This document shows positions 31,076 to 39,864 of a stretch of DNA of 40,575 nucleotides, one piece after another (within the stretch, counting starts at the first letter, position 1; each line of letters opens with the position of its first letter). The stretch covers positions 1 through 40,575 of the forward strand of contig CAJUPJ010000033.1 in the NCBI GenBank assembly GCA_910588655.1. The letters are read 5' to 3'. The position numbers and the translations under genes are program-made. The notes below the pieces were generated by a model. That model did no database searches, was not told where the DNA came from, and saw nothing but the letters and a program-made list of their open reading frames with translations. This DNA is from an uncultured Lachnospiraceae bacterium (GTDB lineage Bacteria > Bacillota > Clostridia > Lachnospirales > Lachnospiraceae).

Positions 31076-32557
31076 CTAAAAGCTTCCTGCTAATTTCTCC
31101 ATAAGAGCCAGTGCCTCTGTATCAGCCTTCTTAGCTTTTTCAATTAATACACATATTTTGTCTCTTATTTCTTTGTCTGCAAATTTCTTTAACATATCAT
31201 CCATGCTTGTATTGCCATTATCATTATATAAATTCTGCATCTCTAAAATTGTATCACTACACTTCCTGAATAATCCCGAAATTTCTAAATAATCATTCTG
31301 GAGGGAACTGTCTGCTTTTGCCAGTTCTTCAAAATATAATGATGCACAATAACGCCCATCAGACAGGCATGACACCGCATCATTCTGGCACAACATCTTC
31401 TCAAATAAAAACATGTAATTACCATCAACAGAAAAATTACTTTCATCAGAAATTGCTTCTTTCCATGCGTCATATGCTTTTACTCCTTTGGCATATCCAC
31501 AATCAATTCTTCCTGATAAAGCTTTAACAGCATTTGCAATAACATCTGCTGTTGTATACTGGTCTTTTTCAATTGCACCTAAACACATAACAGCCTGTGT
31601 ATCTGTATTTTCCCACCAGTTACTACATACAAAATATCCACTTTCATCTATTGTAATTCCAGAAGCAAATTCAGGGTCTGCCTGGAAGAAATTCCATCCA
31701 AGAAGTTCCATGCCGTTTTTACGGTAACCAGTAATTATACATGCCTCTGGAGGCCCAATAATCCCTAATGCAATACATGGATACCCCTCATCAATATGTT
31801 CTTTTATAAACGAAATAAATTCCTCTTTTGTTGTATTTTCATCCCTTCCCAGAAATGAAAATTCCCTTCCCAGCGCTTTTGCACCAATACTATATACCTT
31901 ATTACTTTCTTCAAAAGTATGGTAAATATCAACATTACTTAAATCCCATGCTTCCGTATTCCATACAAACCTGAAGGCTGCACCACATAATGCCATTGTA
32001 AAATAATACTTTAAATTATCACCAAGATACTCTGAACATGCTTTAAGACATATTGGATATGGGGTTCCGCCTCCATATGCACCATAAAATACTTTAGGTA
32101 CATTATATAAAATAGTGCTGTCATTTTCCTTTAAAAAATCTTTTGCCATATTAATATCACTCCTGCTTTCCTTTTTCTCCAGAATTCCAATACTATATAC
32201 ACCAGGAAATATTTCTTCCTTTCCTGCAATTAAATTTCTTCTGCGGAATGTACTTGGTGTCATACCTGTAATTTTATAAAAAGCCCTTGTATATGTTTCT
32301 GGATTATTAAATCCGAATTTATATGCAATTTCTATAATTGTTTTATCCGAATTTATCAAATCCATTGCAGAACATTTTATGCGCCTCGCCCTTATATACT
32401 CTGCAATAGGGCATCCCATATCATTACGGAATATTTCCCGTATATACGACGGGGAAAAACCAATACTTTTTCCAAGCATTGCATAATCAAACTTCCCATT
32501 CATTATATTAGCTTCTATATAACATAATATAGACTTAGTGTATATTGGATAACCCAT
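31076..32557 (-). CDS. AraC-type regulator fused to a BtrH/C39-like domain
   Basis: A 493-aa regulator. The DNA-binding part is N-terminal (about residues 1-105), with two helix-turn-helix units (YAMLGKSIGFSPSYIREIF and IIEIAYKFGFNNPETYTRAF), the reverse of the classical AraC order. The remaining 380 residues contain FFYGAYGG-like and FIKEHIDEGYPCIALGIIGP, ITGYRKNGMELLGWNFFQ, which recall the papain-fold BtrH/C39-like ligand-binding domains found behind HTHs in Clostridia. A ribosome site AAAGGAG precedes the ATG. It has its own promoter, with a perfect 14-bp palindrome at the predicted start. Ligand unknown; the downstream MATE gene is a possible target. Confidence 0.85.
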   Translation of the reverse strand: MGYPIYTKSILCYIEANIMNGKFDYAMLGKSIGFSPSYIREIFRNDMGCPIAEYIRARRIKCSAMDLINSDKTIIEIAYKFGFNNPETYTRAFYKITGMTPSTFRRRNLIAGKEEIFPGVYSIGILEKKESRSDINMAKDFLKENDSTILYNVPKVFYGAYGGGTPYPICLKACSEYLGDNLKYYFTMALCGAAFRFVWNTEAWDLSNVDIYHTFEESNKVYSIGAKALGREFSFLGRDENTTKEEFISFIKEHIDEGYPCIALGIIGPPEACIITGYRKNGMELLGWNFFQADPEFASGITIDESGYFVCSNWWENTDTQAVMCLGAIEKDQYTTADVIANAVKALSGRIDCGYAKGVKAYDAWKEAISDESNFSVDGNYMFLFEKMLCQNDAVSCLSDGRYCASLYFEELAKADSSLQNDYLEISGLFRKCSDTILEMQNLYNDNGNTSMDDMLKKFADKEIRDKICVLIEKAKKADTEALALMEKLAGSF

Positions 32558-32602
32558 ATGGAACTCCTTTAAATTTTAATGATGTTTTTAACTTGAAACA
32601 CT

Positions 32603-32652
32603 TCATTCATGAATGATAATACAATTATAATAAATAAACTTATGGCTGTCTT
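32603..32652 (-). promoter_or_regulatory. Promoter and palindromic operator of the AraC-type gene
   Basis: On the minus strand AAGACA (32647-32652), a 17-bp spacer and TATAAT (32624-32629) form a good promoter. The perfect palindrome TCATTCATGAATGA (32603-32616) lies just downstream of the -10 box, over the expected start, a position where a bound protein would block transcription. Confidence 0.55.
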
Positions 32653-32758
32653 GACTTTTTTAAGGATAAAAGGAGTGGATTATCTTATATAGGCATTATA
32701 GGGATATTTCCCTGATATGCACATATGTATATAATATATTTTCTAAAGGATTTTATCT

Positions 32759-34006
32759 ATGGATAATAAAACTGCTTTTTATGCACGTATTTCAAAGGCA
32801 GACCAGCGGAACAGCTCTATAAGTAACAGTATCAAAAACCAGACTGGAATACTTTATAATGCTGTTTCTGTTTTAAATTCTGCCAATAATAATATTTTTA
32901 TTAAAAATGACAACATACAAGTTTTTATTGATGACGGATATAGCGGCAGAAGTGCAAGACGTCCTGCTTTCAGGAAAATGCTTGCCAGAACTGTACTTGG
33001 TGAAATTGATACTATATTAGTTAAAGACTTTTCGCGTTTTAGCAGGGAACATATTTTAATGTCTGAATTTCTTGAACAGGTTTTTCCAGAAATGGGCATA
33101 CGCTTTATTTCCGTAACAGATTGTTATGACAGCGCAAGGAATAATACAAGCCTTTCAACTTCTTTTAAAAGCCTTTTTAATGAGTATTATTGTAAAGATA
33201 TATCACATAAAGTTAAAAGCGTGTTATCTGCTAAAAAAGAAGCAGGCTGGTACTGTATGGCAAATGTACCATTTGGTTATACCAAAACCTCCTGTAAAGA
33301 TAATATATGTAAAGATAACATATATAAAGATAGCATAATAGATGTAAATACTGAAGAAGCAAAAATAGTACATAAGATATTTTCCCTTGCCGCAGACGGG
33401 CTTAACTGCCGCGAAATTGCAGATATCCTGAATACAGGAGGCTTTTTTGCTGGAAGGAAACGTTCAGAATGGAATTCTTCTTATATCTGGTCTATAATAA
33501 ATAATCCATTTTATACTGGCATACATGTATGGCATAAGTACGAGTCTGGCATAAGGCTTCCTAAAGAATACTGGAAAACAGGTACTGGAAACCATAGCGC
33601 AATTATAAGCATGGAACTTTACAATAAAGCCAGGCAAAATACATGCAAAAGTTCCCCAAAGGGCAGGCGGCATATTTTTCATGGAATTACTAAATGTAAA
33701 ACCTGCCACAAGGCATTATGTGCTGGAAGACGCCAAAAGGAATTTCTTTGCTGCAGCCATTGCCAGCCTGGTGAATTAAAAAAAATCCAGACAGATATCC
33801 TCTTTAAAATATGCCTGGATAAAATAAATTCTGAATTCTTAAAACAATCCTGCCCTTTTAAAGATAAAAGTATATTAACTGGAATACTGGCAGACAGCAG
33901 ACAATGCAGCCTGCCTGTTAAAGAACTTTTACTCCATAACTTTATACAGAGAATTGAAGTAGGCTGCCACCATGATATTGATATTTTCTGGAAATTCCAT
34001 CCCTAA
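32759..34006 (+). CDS. Solitary serine recombinase
   Basis: A 415-aa site-specific recombinase. The resolvase domain has catalytic Ser12 in FYARISKAD, then DDGYSGRSARRPAF and the motif ILVKDFSRFSREHI. A recombinase domain (VPFGY, REIADILNTGGFFAGRK, WNSSYIWSIINNPFY) and a zinc-ribbon-like CKTCHKALC...CCSHC segment follow. It is shorter than most TndX/TnpX-type enzymes (500-560 aa) because the C-terminal coiled-coil region is reduced. AAAGGA lies before the ATG. Three tandem 15-bp repeats insert KDNI-type units near residue 180. No other element genes flank it, so it may be a relic or act on a nearby site. Confidence 0.9.
   Translation: MDNKTAFYARISKADQRNSSISNSIKNQTGILYNAVSVLNSANNNIFIKNDNIQVFIDDGYSGRSARRPAFRKMLARTVLGEIDTILVKDFSRFSREHILMSEFLEQVFPEMGIRFISVTDCYDSARNNTSLSTSFKSLFNEYYCKDISHKVKSVLSAKKEAGWYCMANVPFGYTKTSCKDNICKDNIYKDSIIDVNTEEAKIVHKIFSLAADGLNCREIADILNTGGFFAGRKRSEWNSSYIWSIINNPFYTGIHVWHKYESGIRLPKEYWKTGTGNHSAIISMELYNKARQNTCKSSPKGRRHIFHGITKCKTCHKALCAGRRQKEFLCCSHCQPGELKKIQTDILFKICLDKINSEFLKQSCPFKDKSILTGILADSRQCSLPVKELLLHNFIQRIEVGCHHDIDIFWKFHP
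33293..33337 (+). repeat. Three tandem 15-bp repeats inside the recombinase gene
   Basis: TGTAAAGATAATATA, TGTAAAGATAACATA and TATAAAGATAGCATA follow each other in frame and encode CKDNI-CKDNI-YKDSI. They sit between the resolvase and recombinase domains, where length is tolerated. Confidence 0.85.
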
Positions 34007-34036
34007 AAGTATTATAGCTGGCCAGCAATTTAATTA

Positions 34037-34065
34037 TTGACATTAATGCTGTATTTTTATATAAT
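34037..34065 (+). promoter_or_regulatory. Perfect sigma-A consensus promoter upstream of the structured RNA
   Basis: TTGACA (34037-34042), 17 bp and TATAAT (34060-34065) match the consensus exactly. The start would be near 34072, so the transcript includes the cloverleaf structure and probably the FMN-binding gene at 34307. Confidence 0.85.
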
Positions 34066-34110
34066 TAAACTGCCAGTTTAATTATTAAAGCTGCTATAAT
34101 AGATAATTTT

Positions 34111-34267
34111 AACCTCATTAAGTAAGTCCTTTAAAATACACGCTTCTTAAGCGGTGGGTTTAGGACTTACTTAGTCTGGCAGGAGTTCAAGCTCCTGCCA
34201 GACTGCCGCAAAGCAGCAATGAGGTTATGAGCAAGTAGCGAAGCGGATTGCGAATATCCGCTTGACT
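34111..34267 (+). ncRNA. Cloverleaf-like structured RNA in a long leader
   Basis: Four helices abut with no unpaired bases at the junction. P1 is AACCTCATT/AATGAGGTT (34111-34119 with 34218-34226). P2 is AAGTAAGTCCT/AGGACTTACTT (34120-34130 with 34162-34172), whose loop holds a small hairpin CGCTT-CTT-AAGCG. P3 is a perfect 13-bp stem from AGTCTGGCAGGAG (34173-34204). P4 is a small hairpin at 34205-34217. A fifth hairpin AAGCGGAT/ATCCGCTT follows (34241-34263). AAGCGG in the P2 loop can also pair with CCGCTT of the fifth hairpin. There is no T run after it. It resembles no riboswitch I know. It could be a leader regulator, an independent RNA, or a DNA site for the upstream recombinase. Confidence 0.6.
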
Positions 34268-34306
34268 AAAAGAACTGCTTAAAATAATAAAAAGGATGGT
34301 ATTTCT

Positions 34307-34981
34307 ATGGGAATTTTTTCTGGAGTTTTATGTTGGATTTGTTTTTTCCTTCTGTCAGCAAAAGCAATAACTGCAAAACTGCATTTTAAAAATATTGATT
34401 TAATATTTTTTAAAATCCACAAACCTGTTAGTTTGTTTTGTGTTATAATATGTTTTGTACATATTTTTTATGTTGTTCCAATACTTAAAAACCGCAGCCT
34501 TTTTGTGGTAATCTCTGGAATTACTATTGCTACATCTATGTTTTTGCTGGTTTGCCTATGCCATACAATAAAAGACCAGAGGAAAAAACTATTATGGCAC
34601 AGGATATTGTCTGTTCTTATGGCAGTATGTATTGCAGGACATTTTATTACATATATAATAGATTTTAACAACTATAAGCAAATTGTAGCAAATATAGAAA
34701 TTAGTGATATTAACCTGGCAAATATTAAGGACGGGTTATATACAGGTGAATATGATGCAGGTTATATCTATGCCAGGGCAGAGGTTGAAATCAAAGATGG
34801 CATGATTGTTTCAGCCAGTCTTTTAGAACATAGAAATGAACGCGGAAAACAGGCAGAAAATATTATTAACAATATAATATCAGAACAGAAAATTGATGTA
34901 GATGCAATAAGCGGGGTTACAAATTCCAGCAATGTTATCAAAAAGGCAATTGAAACAGCAATTAAAAATGGACAAGTATAA
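34307..34981 (+). CDS. FMN-binding protein with ferric-reductase-like heme membrane domain
   Basis: A 224-aa protein. Residues 1-120 have four hydrophobic segments, and two of them carry a His pair with exactly 13 residues between: His38/His52 and His98/His112. This H-X13-H pattern in two helices is the di-heme signature of the ferric reductase/YedZ/NOX membrane fold. The C-terminal domain (about 140-224) is an FMN_bind domain, with Thr205 in DAISGVTNSS at the place where ApbE/Ftp attaches FMN covalently. It should pass electrons across the membrane to an outer flavin. GGATGG is an imperfect ribosome site before the ATG. A long structured leader and a consensus promoter precede it. No apbE gene is nearby. 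Confidence 0.82.
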   Translation: MGIFSGVLCWICFFLLSAKAITAKLHFKNIDLIFFKIHKPVSLFCVIICFVHIFYVVPILKNRSLFVVISGITIATSMFLLVCLCHTIKDQRKKLLWHRILSVLMAVCIAGHFITYIIDFNNYKQIVANIEISDINLANIKDGLYTGEYDAGYIYARAEVEIKDGMIVSASLLEHRNERGKQAENIINNIISEQKIDVDAISGVTNSSNVIKKAIETAIKNGQV

Positions 34982-34987
34982 GCAAAT

Positions 34988-35017
34988 AAAAGACCACCAG
35001 TGTAATGGTGGCCTTTT
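34988..35017. terminator. Bidirectional terminator
   Basis: The stem AAAAGACCACCA/TGGTGGCCTTTT (one mismatch) has a 6-nt loop. It lies 7 bp past the FMN gene on the plus strand and 22 bp past the pyruvate kinase stop on the minus strand, where it is followed by TTTTATTT. Confidence 0.8.
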
Positions 35018-35038
35018 AGTGCTGGCAGCAGGCTTATA

Positions 35039-36457
35039 TTATTCTGCTGTTATTACCCTTATAATATTTGTTGTTCCTGATATGCCAAGAGGCACTCCTG
35101 CTGTTATTACTGCAAGCCCGCCTTTTTCTATATATCCGCTTTCCTGTGCTGCCTTCATTGAATTTTTAAAGAGCTCTTCTGTATCTGTTTCCTCATTAAT
35201 CATTACAGGCATTATTCCCCATGACAGGCTCATCTGGTAATAAGTTTTCTTTGATGGTGTACACCCTATTATTGGTGAATATGGACGGTATCTTGAAATC
35301 ATCCTTGCTGTCCTGCCTGCCTTTGTAATAGTAACTATTGCAGCAGCATTAATATCTATCGCTGTCATGCATGTGGCATGTGATATTGCGTCTGTTACAT
35401 CTGGTTTGTCCATCTTAGCAAGTATTTTAAACCTGTTATTGTAATCAATATCTTCTTCTGCAAACTCTGTTATATCAATCATTGTTTTTAAAGCTTCTAC
35501 AGGATAGTTACCGGCTGCTGTTTCACCTGACAGCATTATTGCACTTGTACCATCATAGATTGCATTGGCAACGTCTGTTGCCTCTGCCCTTGTAGGTCTT
35601 GGGTTTTTCATCATTGAGTCAAGCATCTGCGTTGCAGTAATTACTATTTTATCTGCATTATAAACCTTTTTAATAATCTTTTTCTGGATTACAGGCACTT
35701 CCTGGAGTGGTATTTCCACACCCATATCACCTCTTGCAATCATTATCCCATCAGAGACTTCAAGGATTTCATCTATATTGTCAACACCCTGCCTGTTCTC
35801 AATTTTAGAGATAATTTTTATATTGTTACAATTCTTTTCCTTAAAAATCTCCCTTATTTTGAGAATATCATCTGCACTTCTTACAAATGATGCAGCAATA
35901 AAATCAACATCATTCTCAATCCCAAATATTATATCAAGCCTGTCTTTTTCACTGATATAAGGCATGCTTATATTTACATTAGGCACATTTATGCCCTTAT
36001 GGTCTGATACAGTGCCTCCATTAAGGATACGGCACACAATGTCAGTTTCTGTTACTTCTTCTGCTTCCATTTTAATAAGGCCATCGTCAATAAGGATAAT
36101 TGTACCTTTTTTAACATCCCCTGGAAGCCCCTTATATGTTATTGAAGCTTCTTTTGCACTGCCCTCCACTTCCCTGGATGTAAGTGTAAAAAGTTCTCCC
36201 TCACAAAGTTCTGCCTTGCCGCCTGTAAAATTGCCAAGCCTTATTTCAGGCCCGCTTGTATCAAGCAGTATTGCAACAGGCAGCCCCAGTTCCTCACGCA
36301 TCTTTTTAACTTCATTAATTGTTTCGAGGTGTCCCTCCCTTGTCCCATGCGAAAAGTTAATCCTTGCAGTATTCATGCCATTTAACATAAGTTCCCGCAG
36401 AACACCGTCTTTCTTGGTTGACGGGCCCAATGTACAGATAATTTTTGTTTTTCTCAT
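35039..36457 (-). CDS. pyk: Pyruvate kinase
   Basis: A 472-aa glycolytic enzyme that makes ATP and pyruvate from phosphoenolpyruvate. Key segments are KIICTLGPS, ARINFSHG, the catalytic-lysine strand IISKIENRQGVDN, the Mg site MIARGDMGVEIP, and MLSGETAAGNYPVEA. The C-terminal allosteric domain is present but the extra PEP-utiliser-like domain of many Bacillus enzymes is absent. GGAGG lies 6 nt before the ATG. It is 41 bp behind the small membrane protein gene and probably in one operon with it and the PBP gene. Confidence 0.97.
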   Translation of the reverse strand: MRKTKIICTLGPSTKKDGVLRELMLNGMNTARINFSHGTREGHLETINEVKKMREELGLPVAILLDTSGPEIRLGNFTGGKAELCEGELFTLTSREVEGSAKEASITYKGLPGDVKKGTIILIDDGLIKMEAEEVTETDIVCRILNGGTVSDHKGINVPNVNISMPYISEKDRLDIIFGIENDVDFIAASFVRSADDILKIREIFKEKNCNNIKIISKIENRQGVDNIDEILEVSDGIMIARGDMGVEIPLQEVPVIQKKIIKKVYNADKIVITATQMLDSMMKNPRPTRAEATDVANAIYDGTSAIMLSGETAAGNYPVEALKTMIDITEFAEEDIDYNNRFKILAKMDKPDVTDAISHATCMTAIDINAAAIVTITKAGRTARMISRYRPYSPIIGCTPSKKTYYQMSLSWGIMPVMINEETDTEELFKNSMKAAQESGYIEKGGLAVITAGVPLGISGTTNIIRVITAE

Positions 36458-36498
36458 ATCCAGCCTCCATTCTGGTAATTTTAAATAATATAATTTTA

Positions 36499-36921
36499 TT
36501 ATGTTACATATTGAAGTATTCCATCAATAAAACCAATACCTGTTTTATACAGCCAGTATAAAAAGACTATTGCAAGAAGCCACACAAGTGCCTTATACAT
36601 AATATACCCAATTATAAAATTTTTCTTATGTCTTGATGTCTTTTTCCTGATTAACAGTACAAACATATAAAAGAAACCAAATACCGGGATATTAAGCCAG
36701 CAAATTGTCTGGAACCATGAACCTGCTTCTGCAAAACTGACACCCCTCCTCCTTCTCTGCACTGGCTTTCTTTCTATATGTACAGCAGATGGCTCTTCTG
36801 GTATTTCCTGGCTGTCTTCATAAATGGCAATATCTTCTTTTTTATCTTCCTCTTCCTGCCTGTCATACATCTCCAGCACTTCTTCCAGGGACATTTTTCC
36901 ATTTTTACCATATTCATCCAT
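36499..36921 (-). CDS. Small two-TM membrane protein, unknown
   Basis: A 140-aa protein with an acidic cytoplasmic N-terminus (about 55 residues, EEVLEMYDRQEEEDKKED), a basic patch RRRRG, and two hydrophobic segments (WFQTICWLNIPVFGFFYMFV and YKALVWLLAIVFLYWLY). The ATG at 36933 is part of the ribosome site ATGGAGG, so 36921 is used. It lies between the PBP and pyruvate kinase genes, 69 and 41 bp apart. The link to the PBP suggests an envelope role, by context only. Confidence 0.75.
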   Translation of the reverse strand: MDEYGKNGKMSLEEVLEMYDRQEEEDKKEDIAIYEDSQEIPEEPSAVHIERKPVQRRRRGVSFAEAGSWFQTICWLNIPVFGFFYMFVLLIRKKTSRHKKNFIIGYIMYKALVWLLAIVFLYWLYKTGIGFIDGILQYVT

Positions 36922-36990
36922 AAGAACCTCCATTCTTACTTAAGCCTGGCTTAAATAAAGCTTTCTGCTGTAATACTGCCGTCTTAATTT

Positions 36991-39786
36991 TTAAATATCT
37001 GGAACTCCTGTTTCTGATGGTTCTTCTGTTTCTTCTCCCTGTGGGTTCACAGGTACAGGCGTATTATTTGCAGCAGGGTGTCTATATTCCTCATATGTAG
37101 GCAGCGACTGTATCTCTTCCTTATATTCATCATACAAGGCTTTTAATGAAGCATATTCACTATAGCCAGAACATGCATCCAGTGCTTCTTTTGCCAGCTT
37201 TATCATTTCATCCATGCCAGAAGGCTGGTATTTATGGCCATGCAGGCGCTTTATCCTGGTCTCTGCAAGCCTTACAGCAGTTCTATGGTTATAATCTTCC
37301 CTTGCTGACTCAGAACTTCTCCTGGCTGCTTCTGCAATACGCTCATTCTCTTCTGCCTGCTGTTTCTCATATGCCTTTACAGCTTTAGCCCATTCAACAG
37401 TTTCATCATGTAGCGACTGGTATTTATTTTTCAGGCGCTTTGTGAAACTCTTCCTTACATCATCATCAGCTATATTTGCAACCATATCCCTTGTCTTAAT
37501 ATATGCTTCTTCAAATTCATAATAATCTGCAAGGTTTTTAACTGCCATCTTTTCAAAAGCTTTAAGTTCTTTATTAACCTGCTTCTGGTATTCCCTGTCA
37601 TGTAATACTTTTGCATCTTCTGCCTTTTCATCAAGTATTACTGTTGAAAAATAATCCATTCCTGCCTTACGCCCGTCTTCTGGTGTTACTGCTGTACCCT
37701 CAATTATATTGCCATTATTATCATACTTTGCAAGACGTATTGTAACTGGCATATCAAAATCAAGGGGCTTTAAGCCTGTATGTATCTTATTCATATAATC
37801 TTTCCAGATTACACCTGGGATAGAAGCACCTGAAGCACCTGGCATTGGCCTTGGTGTATCATACCCTGCCCATACTACTGTTGTATAATACTTTGTATAT
37901 CCACAGAACCAGACATCTTTGCTTGAATTAGTAGTACCCGTCTTTCCTGCGCAAATCTGTTTACCATCAAGCTTAAGCGCCCTGCCTGTACCATATGGTT
38001 CATTAAACACTCCCTTTAACACATCGGTCATCATCCATGCAGCATCTTTGGAGAATACTTGTGTTTTCTGGTTATTATCCTTGTATATTGTGCCATCTGA
38101 CACACGTTCTATCTTTTTAATGCATGTCCTGTCACTATAACTGCCATTATTAGCAAGTGTATTATAACCTTTTGCCATATCCACAACACGCACACCCTCT
38201 GTAAAACCTCCAAGTGACAGTGCCATATTGTCATTGTCTATATAGCTTATATTACGGAAATGCAGTTTTTCAAGGTAAGAAAGCCCATAAGCTGGTGTAA
38301 TCGTTTCAAGTACCTGCCATGCGACTGTATTAAGCGACCTTGAAACAGCTTCCCTTATCATTATATTGCCATGATAGCCTCCCCCGGCATTTTCAGGGCC
38401 GTTTTCAAACTTATGGTCATTAACAAGCGTTGATGGTGAATAAACACCTGATTCAAAACCTGGTGTATAATCTATCAGCGGTTTTATTGAACTTCCTGAC
38501 TGCCTTGCAGCAAGATAAGCCCTGTTAAATTCATCCTGGCTGCCACGTCCTCCAACTATTGCCACAACATAATCCGTATCATTATCAATACAGACTGCTG
38601 CACCCTGCAATGCATATTTGCCTGTATCAGAGTCTTTCTCTGTACTATAGGCAAGTCCCTCATTTATGGATTTCTGGAGCTTCTTCTGTTTCTTCATATT
38701 GATTGAAGTGTAAATCTTATATCCGCCAGAACGTATATCCTCGCATTTTTCACCATACACTTTTGAATATCTTTCTTTATAAGCCTTGTAGTCCTTTGCA
38801 TCTTTAAAAAGATACTGGAACTTGAAATCCTCTTTTTCCATAAGTGCATTGGCAGCACAATGTATTGCATAACTTACTACATAATTTTCATTTTTGCTGT
38901 CCTTTGTATACTGTTTAACCCTTATTTTAGTTTTGACAGCAGAATTATATTCCTTTTTATTAATTACGCCCTCATCATACATTGTTTTTAAAACCCTGTT
39001 CCTCTTTTTCAATGAGTCTTTTGGGTTTATAACAGGGTCATATGCAGACGGGTTATTAGAAAGCCCTATAAGCAGCGCCGCCTCCTGTGGTTCTAGTTCT
39101 GATGCCTCTTTGTCAAAATAATACCTGCTGGCAGCACCCACCCCGTAACACCTGTAACCATAATAGTTGCTGTTACAATAATATTCCATTATCTCTGCTT
39201 TTGTAAACTTTGCTTCAACTGCTGGCGCAAGCAGTATCTCTGCCATTTTCCTTGTATAGCTTTTCTCCTGGGTAAGCAGGTTGTTTTTAATTACCTGCTG
39301 GGTAATAGTGCTTCCACCTTGTGTAATACGCATATTGTTTTTTAAAAGTGCAATTCCTGCACGCATTGTTGCAACTAAATCCACACCACCATGTGTTTTA
39401 AAACGCCTGTCCTCAACAGCAATATAACCATCATAAATATATGATGAAATATCATTTATTGGTACATATTTATACTGCCCTGCATTAACAGAGCCAACAA
39501 CATTGCCTTTCGTGTCATATATTATTGTATCTTCCTTCATAATAAAATCTTTTTCACTAAGGTTAGCCATCTTGTCAAAAACAACTTCCCTTGCCTCCGT
39601 AAACATAGGAAGAACTTTAACATATATACAAATCCCCGCAATAATACAAAGCATAAGGACAGATGCAAATACACCCATAACAGTGCCTATAATATTACAT
39701 AAAACACCACAATAACTAAATACAGTGCCCAAAACAATATGTATTAAATAACCTGTTCCTTTTACAGCTTTTTTAATTATCCCCAT
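36991..39786 (-). CDS. Class A penicillin-binding protein (transglycosylase/transpeptidase)
   Basis: A 931-aa bifunctional peptidoglycan synthase of the PBP1a type. One TM anchor (about residues 35-58) is followed by a GT51 glycosyltransferase domain (catalytic Glu125 in AVEDRRFKTHGG; GGSTITQQVIKN; the RKMAEILLA and EIMEYYCNSNYYG motifs) and a transpeptidase domain with SxxK (Ser432-Lys435), SxN (Ser484-Asn486) and KTG (Lys615). The C-terminal 240 residues form a Lys/Glu-rich, helix-prone tail ending in a Pro-rich, Glu-rich stretch. The start at 39786 has GGAGG 10 nt upstream; an earlier ATG lacks one. Its promoter is visible upstream. Confidence 0.95.
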   Translation of the reverse strand: MGIIKKAVKGTGYLIHIVLGTVFSYCGVLCNIIGTVMGVFASVLMLCIIAGICIYVKVLPMFTEAREVVFDKMANLSEKDFIMKEDTIIYDTKGNVVGSVNAGQYKYVPINDISSYIYDGYIAVEDRRFKTHGGVDLVATMRAGIALLKNNMRITQGGSTITQQVIKNNLLTQEKSYTRKMAEILLAPAVEAKFTKAEIMEYYCNSNYYGYRCYGVGAASRYYFDKEASELEPQEAALLIGLSNNPSAYDPVINPKDSLKKRNRVLKTMYDEGVINKKEYNSAVKTKIRVKQYTKDSKNENYVVSYAIHCAANALMEKEDFKFQYLFKDAKDYKAYKERYSKVYGEKCEDIRSGGYKIYTSINMKKQKKLQKSINEGLAYSTEKDSDTGKYALQGAAVCIDNDTDYVVAIVGGRGSQDEFNRAYLAARQSGSSIKPLIDYTPGFESGVYSPSTLVNDHKFENGPENAGGGYHGNIMIREAVSRSLNTVAWQVLETITPAYGLSYLEKLHFRNISYIDNDNMALSLGGFTEGVRVVDMAKGYNTLANNGSYSDRTCIKKIERVSDGTIYKDNNQKTQVFSKDAAWMMTDVLKGVFNEPYGTGRALKLDGKQICAGKTGTTNSSKDVWFCGYTKYYTTVVWAGYDTPRPMPGASGASIPGVIWKDYMNKIHTGLKPLDFDMPVTIRLAKYDNNGNIIEGTAVTPEDGRKAGMDYFSTVILDEKAEDAKVLHDREYQKQVNKELKAFEKMAVKNLADYYEFEEAYIKTRDMVANIADDDVRKSFTKRLKNKYQSLHDETVEWAKAVKAYEKQQAEENERIAEAARRSSESAREDYNHRTAVRLAETRIKRLHGHKYQPSGMDEMIKLAKEALDACSGYSEYASLKALYDEYKEEIQSLPTYEEYRHPAANNTPVPVNPQGEETEEPSETGVPDI

Positions 39787-39864
39787 AAGCCTGTATCCTC
39801 CATAAGCAGCCAGGCGCACCAGCCTGTAGCTGCAAGGTTTAATTTACGGACAAATATTTTTTTA

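Noticed and set aside
34111..34226. tRNA or tmRNA because of the cloverleaf
   Set aside because: Stem lengths are wrong, there is no TTCGA-type loop or CCA end, and the junction is gap-free unlike a tRNA.
34072..34306. FMN riboswitch ahead of the FMN-binding gene
   Set aside because: The conserved AGGGGC/GGGTGAAATTCCC core of the RFN element is absent.
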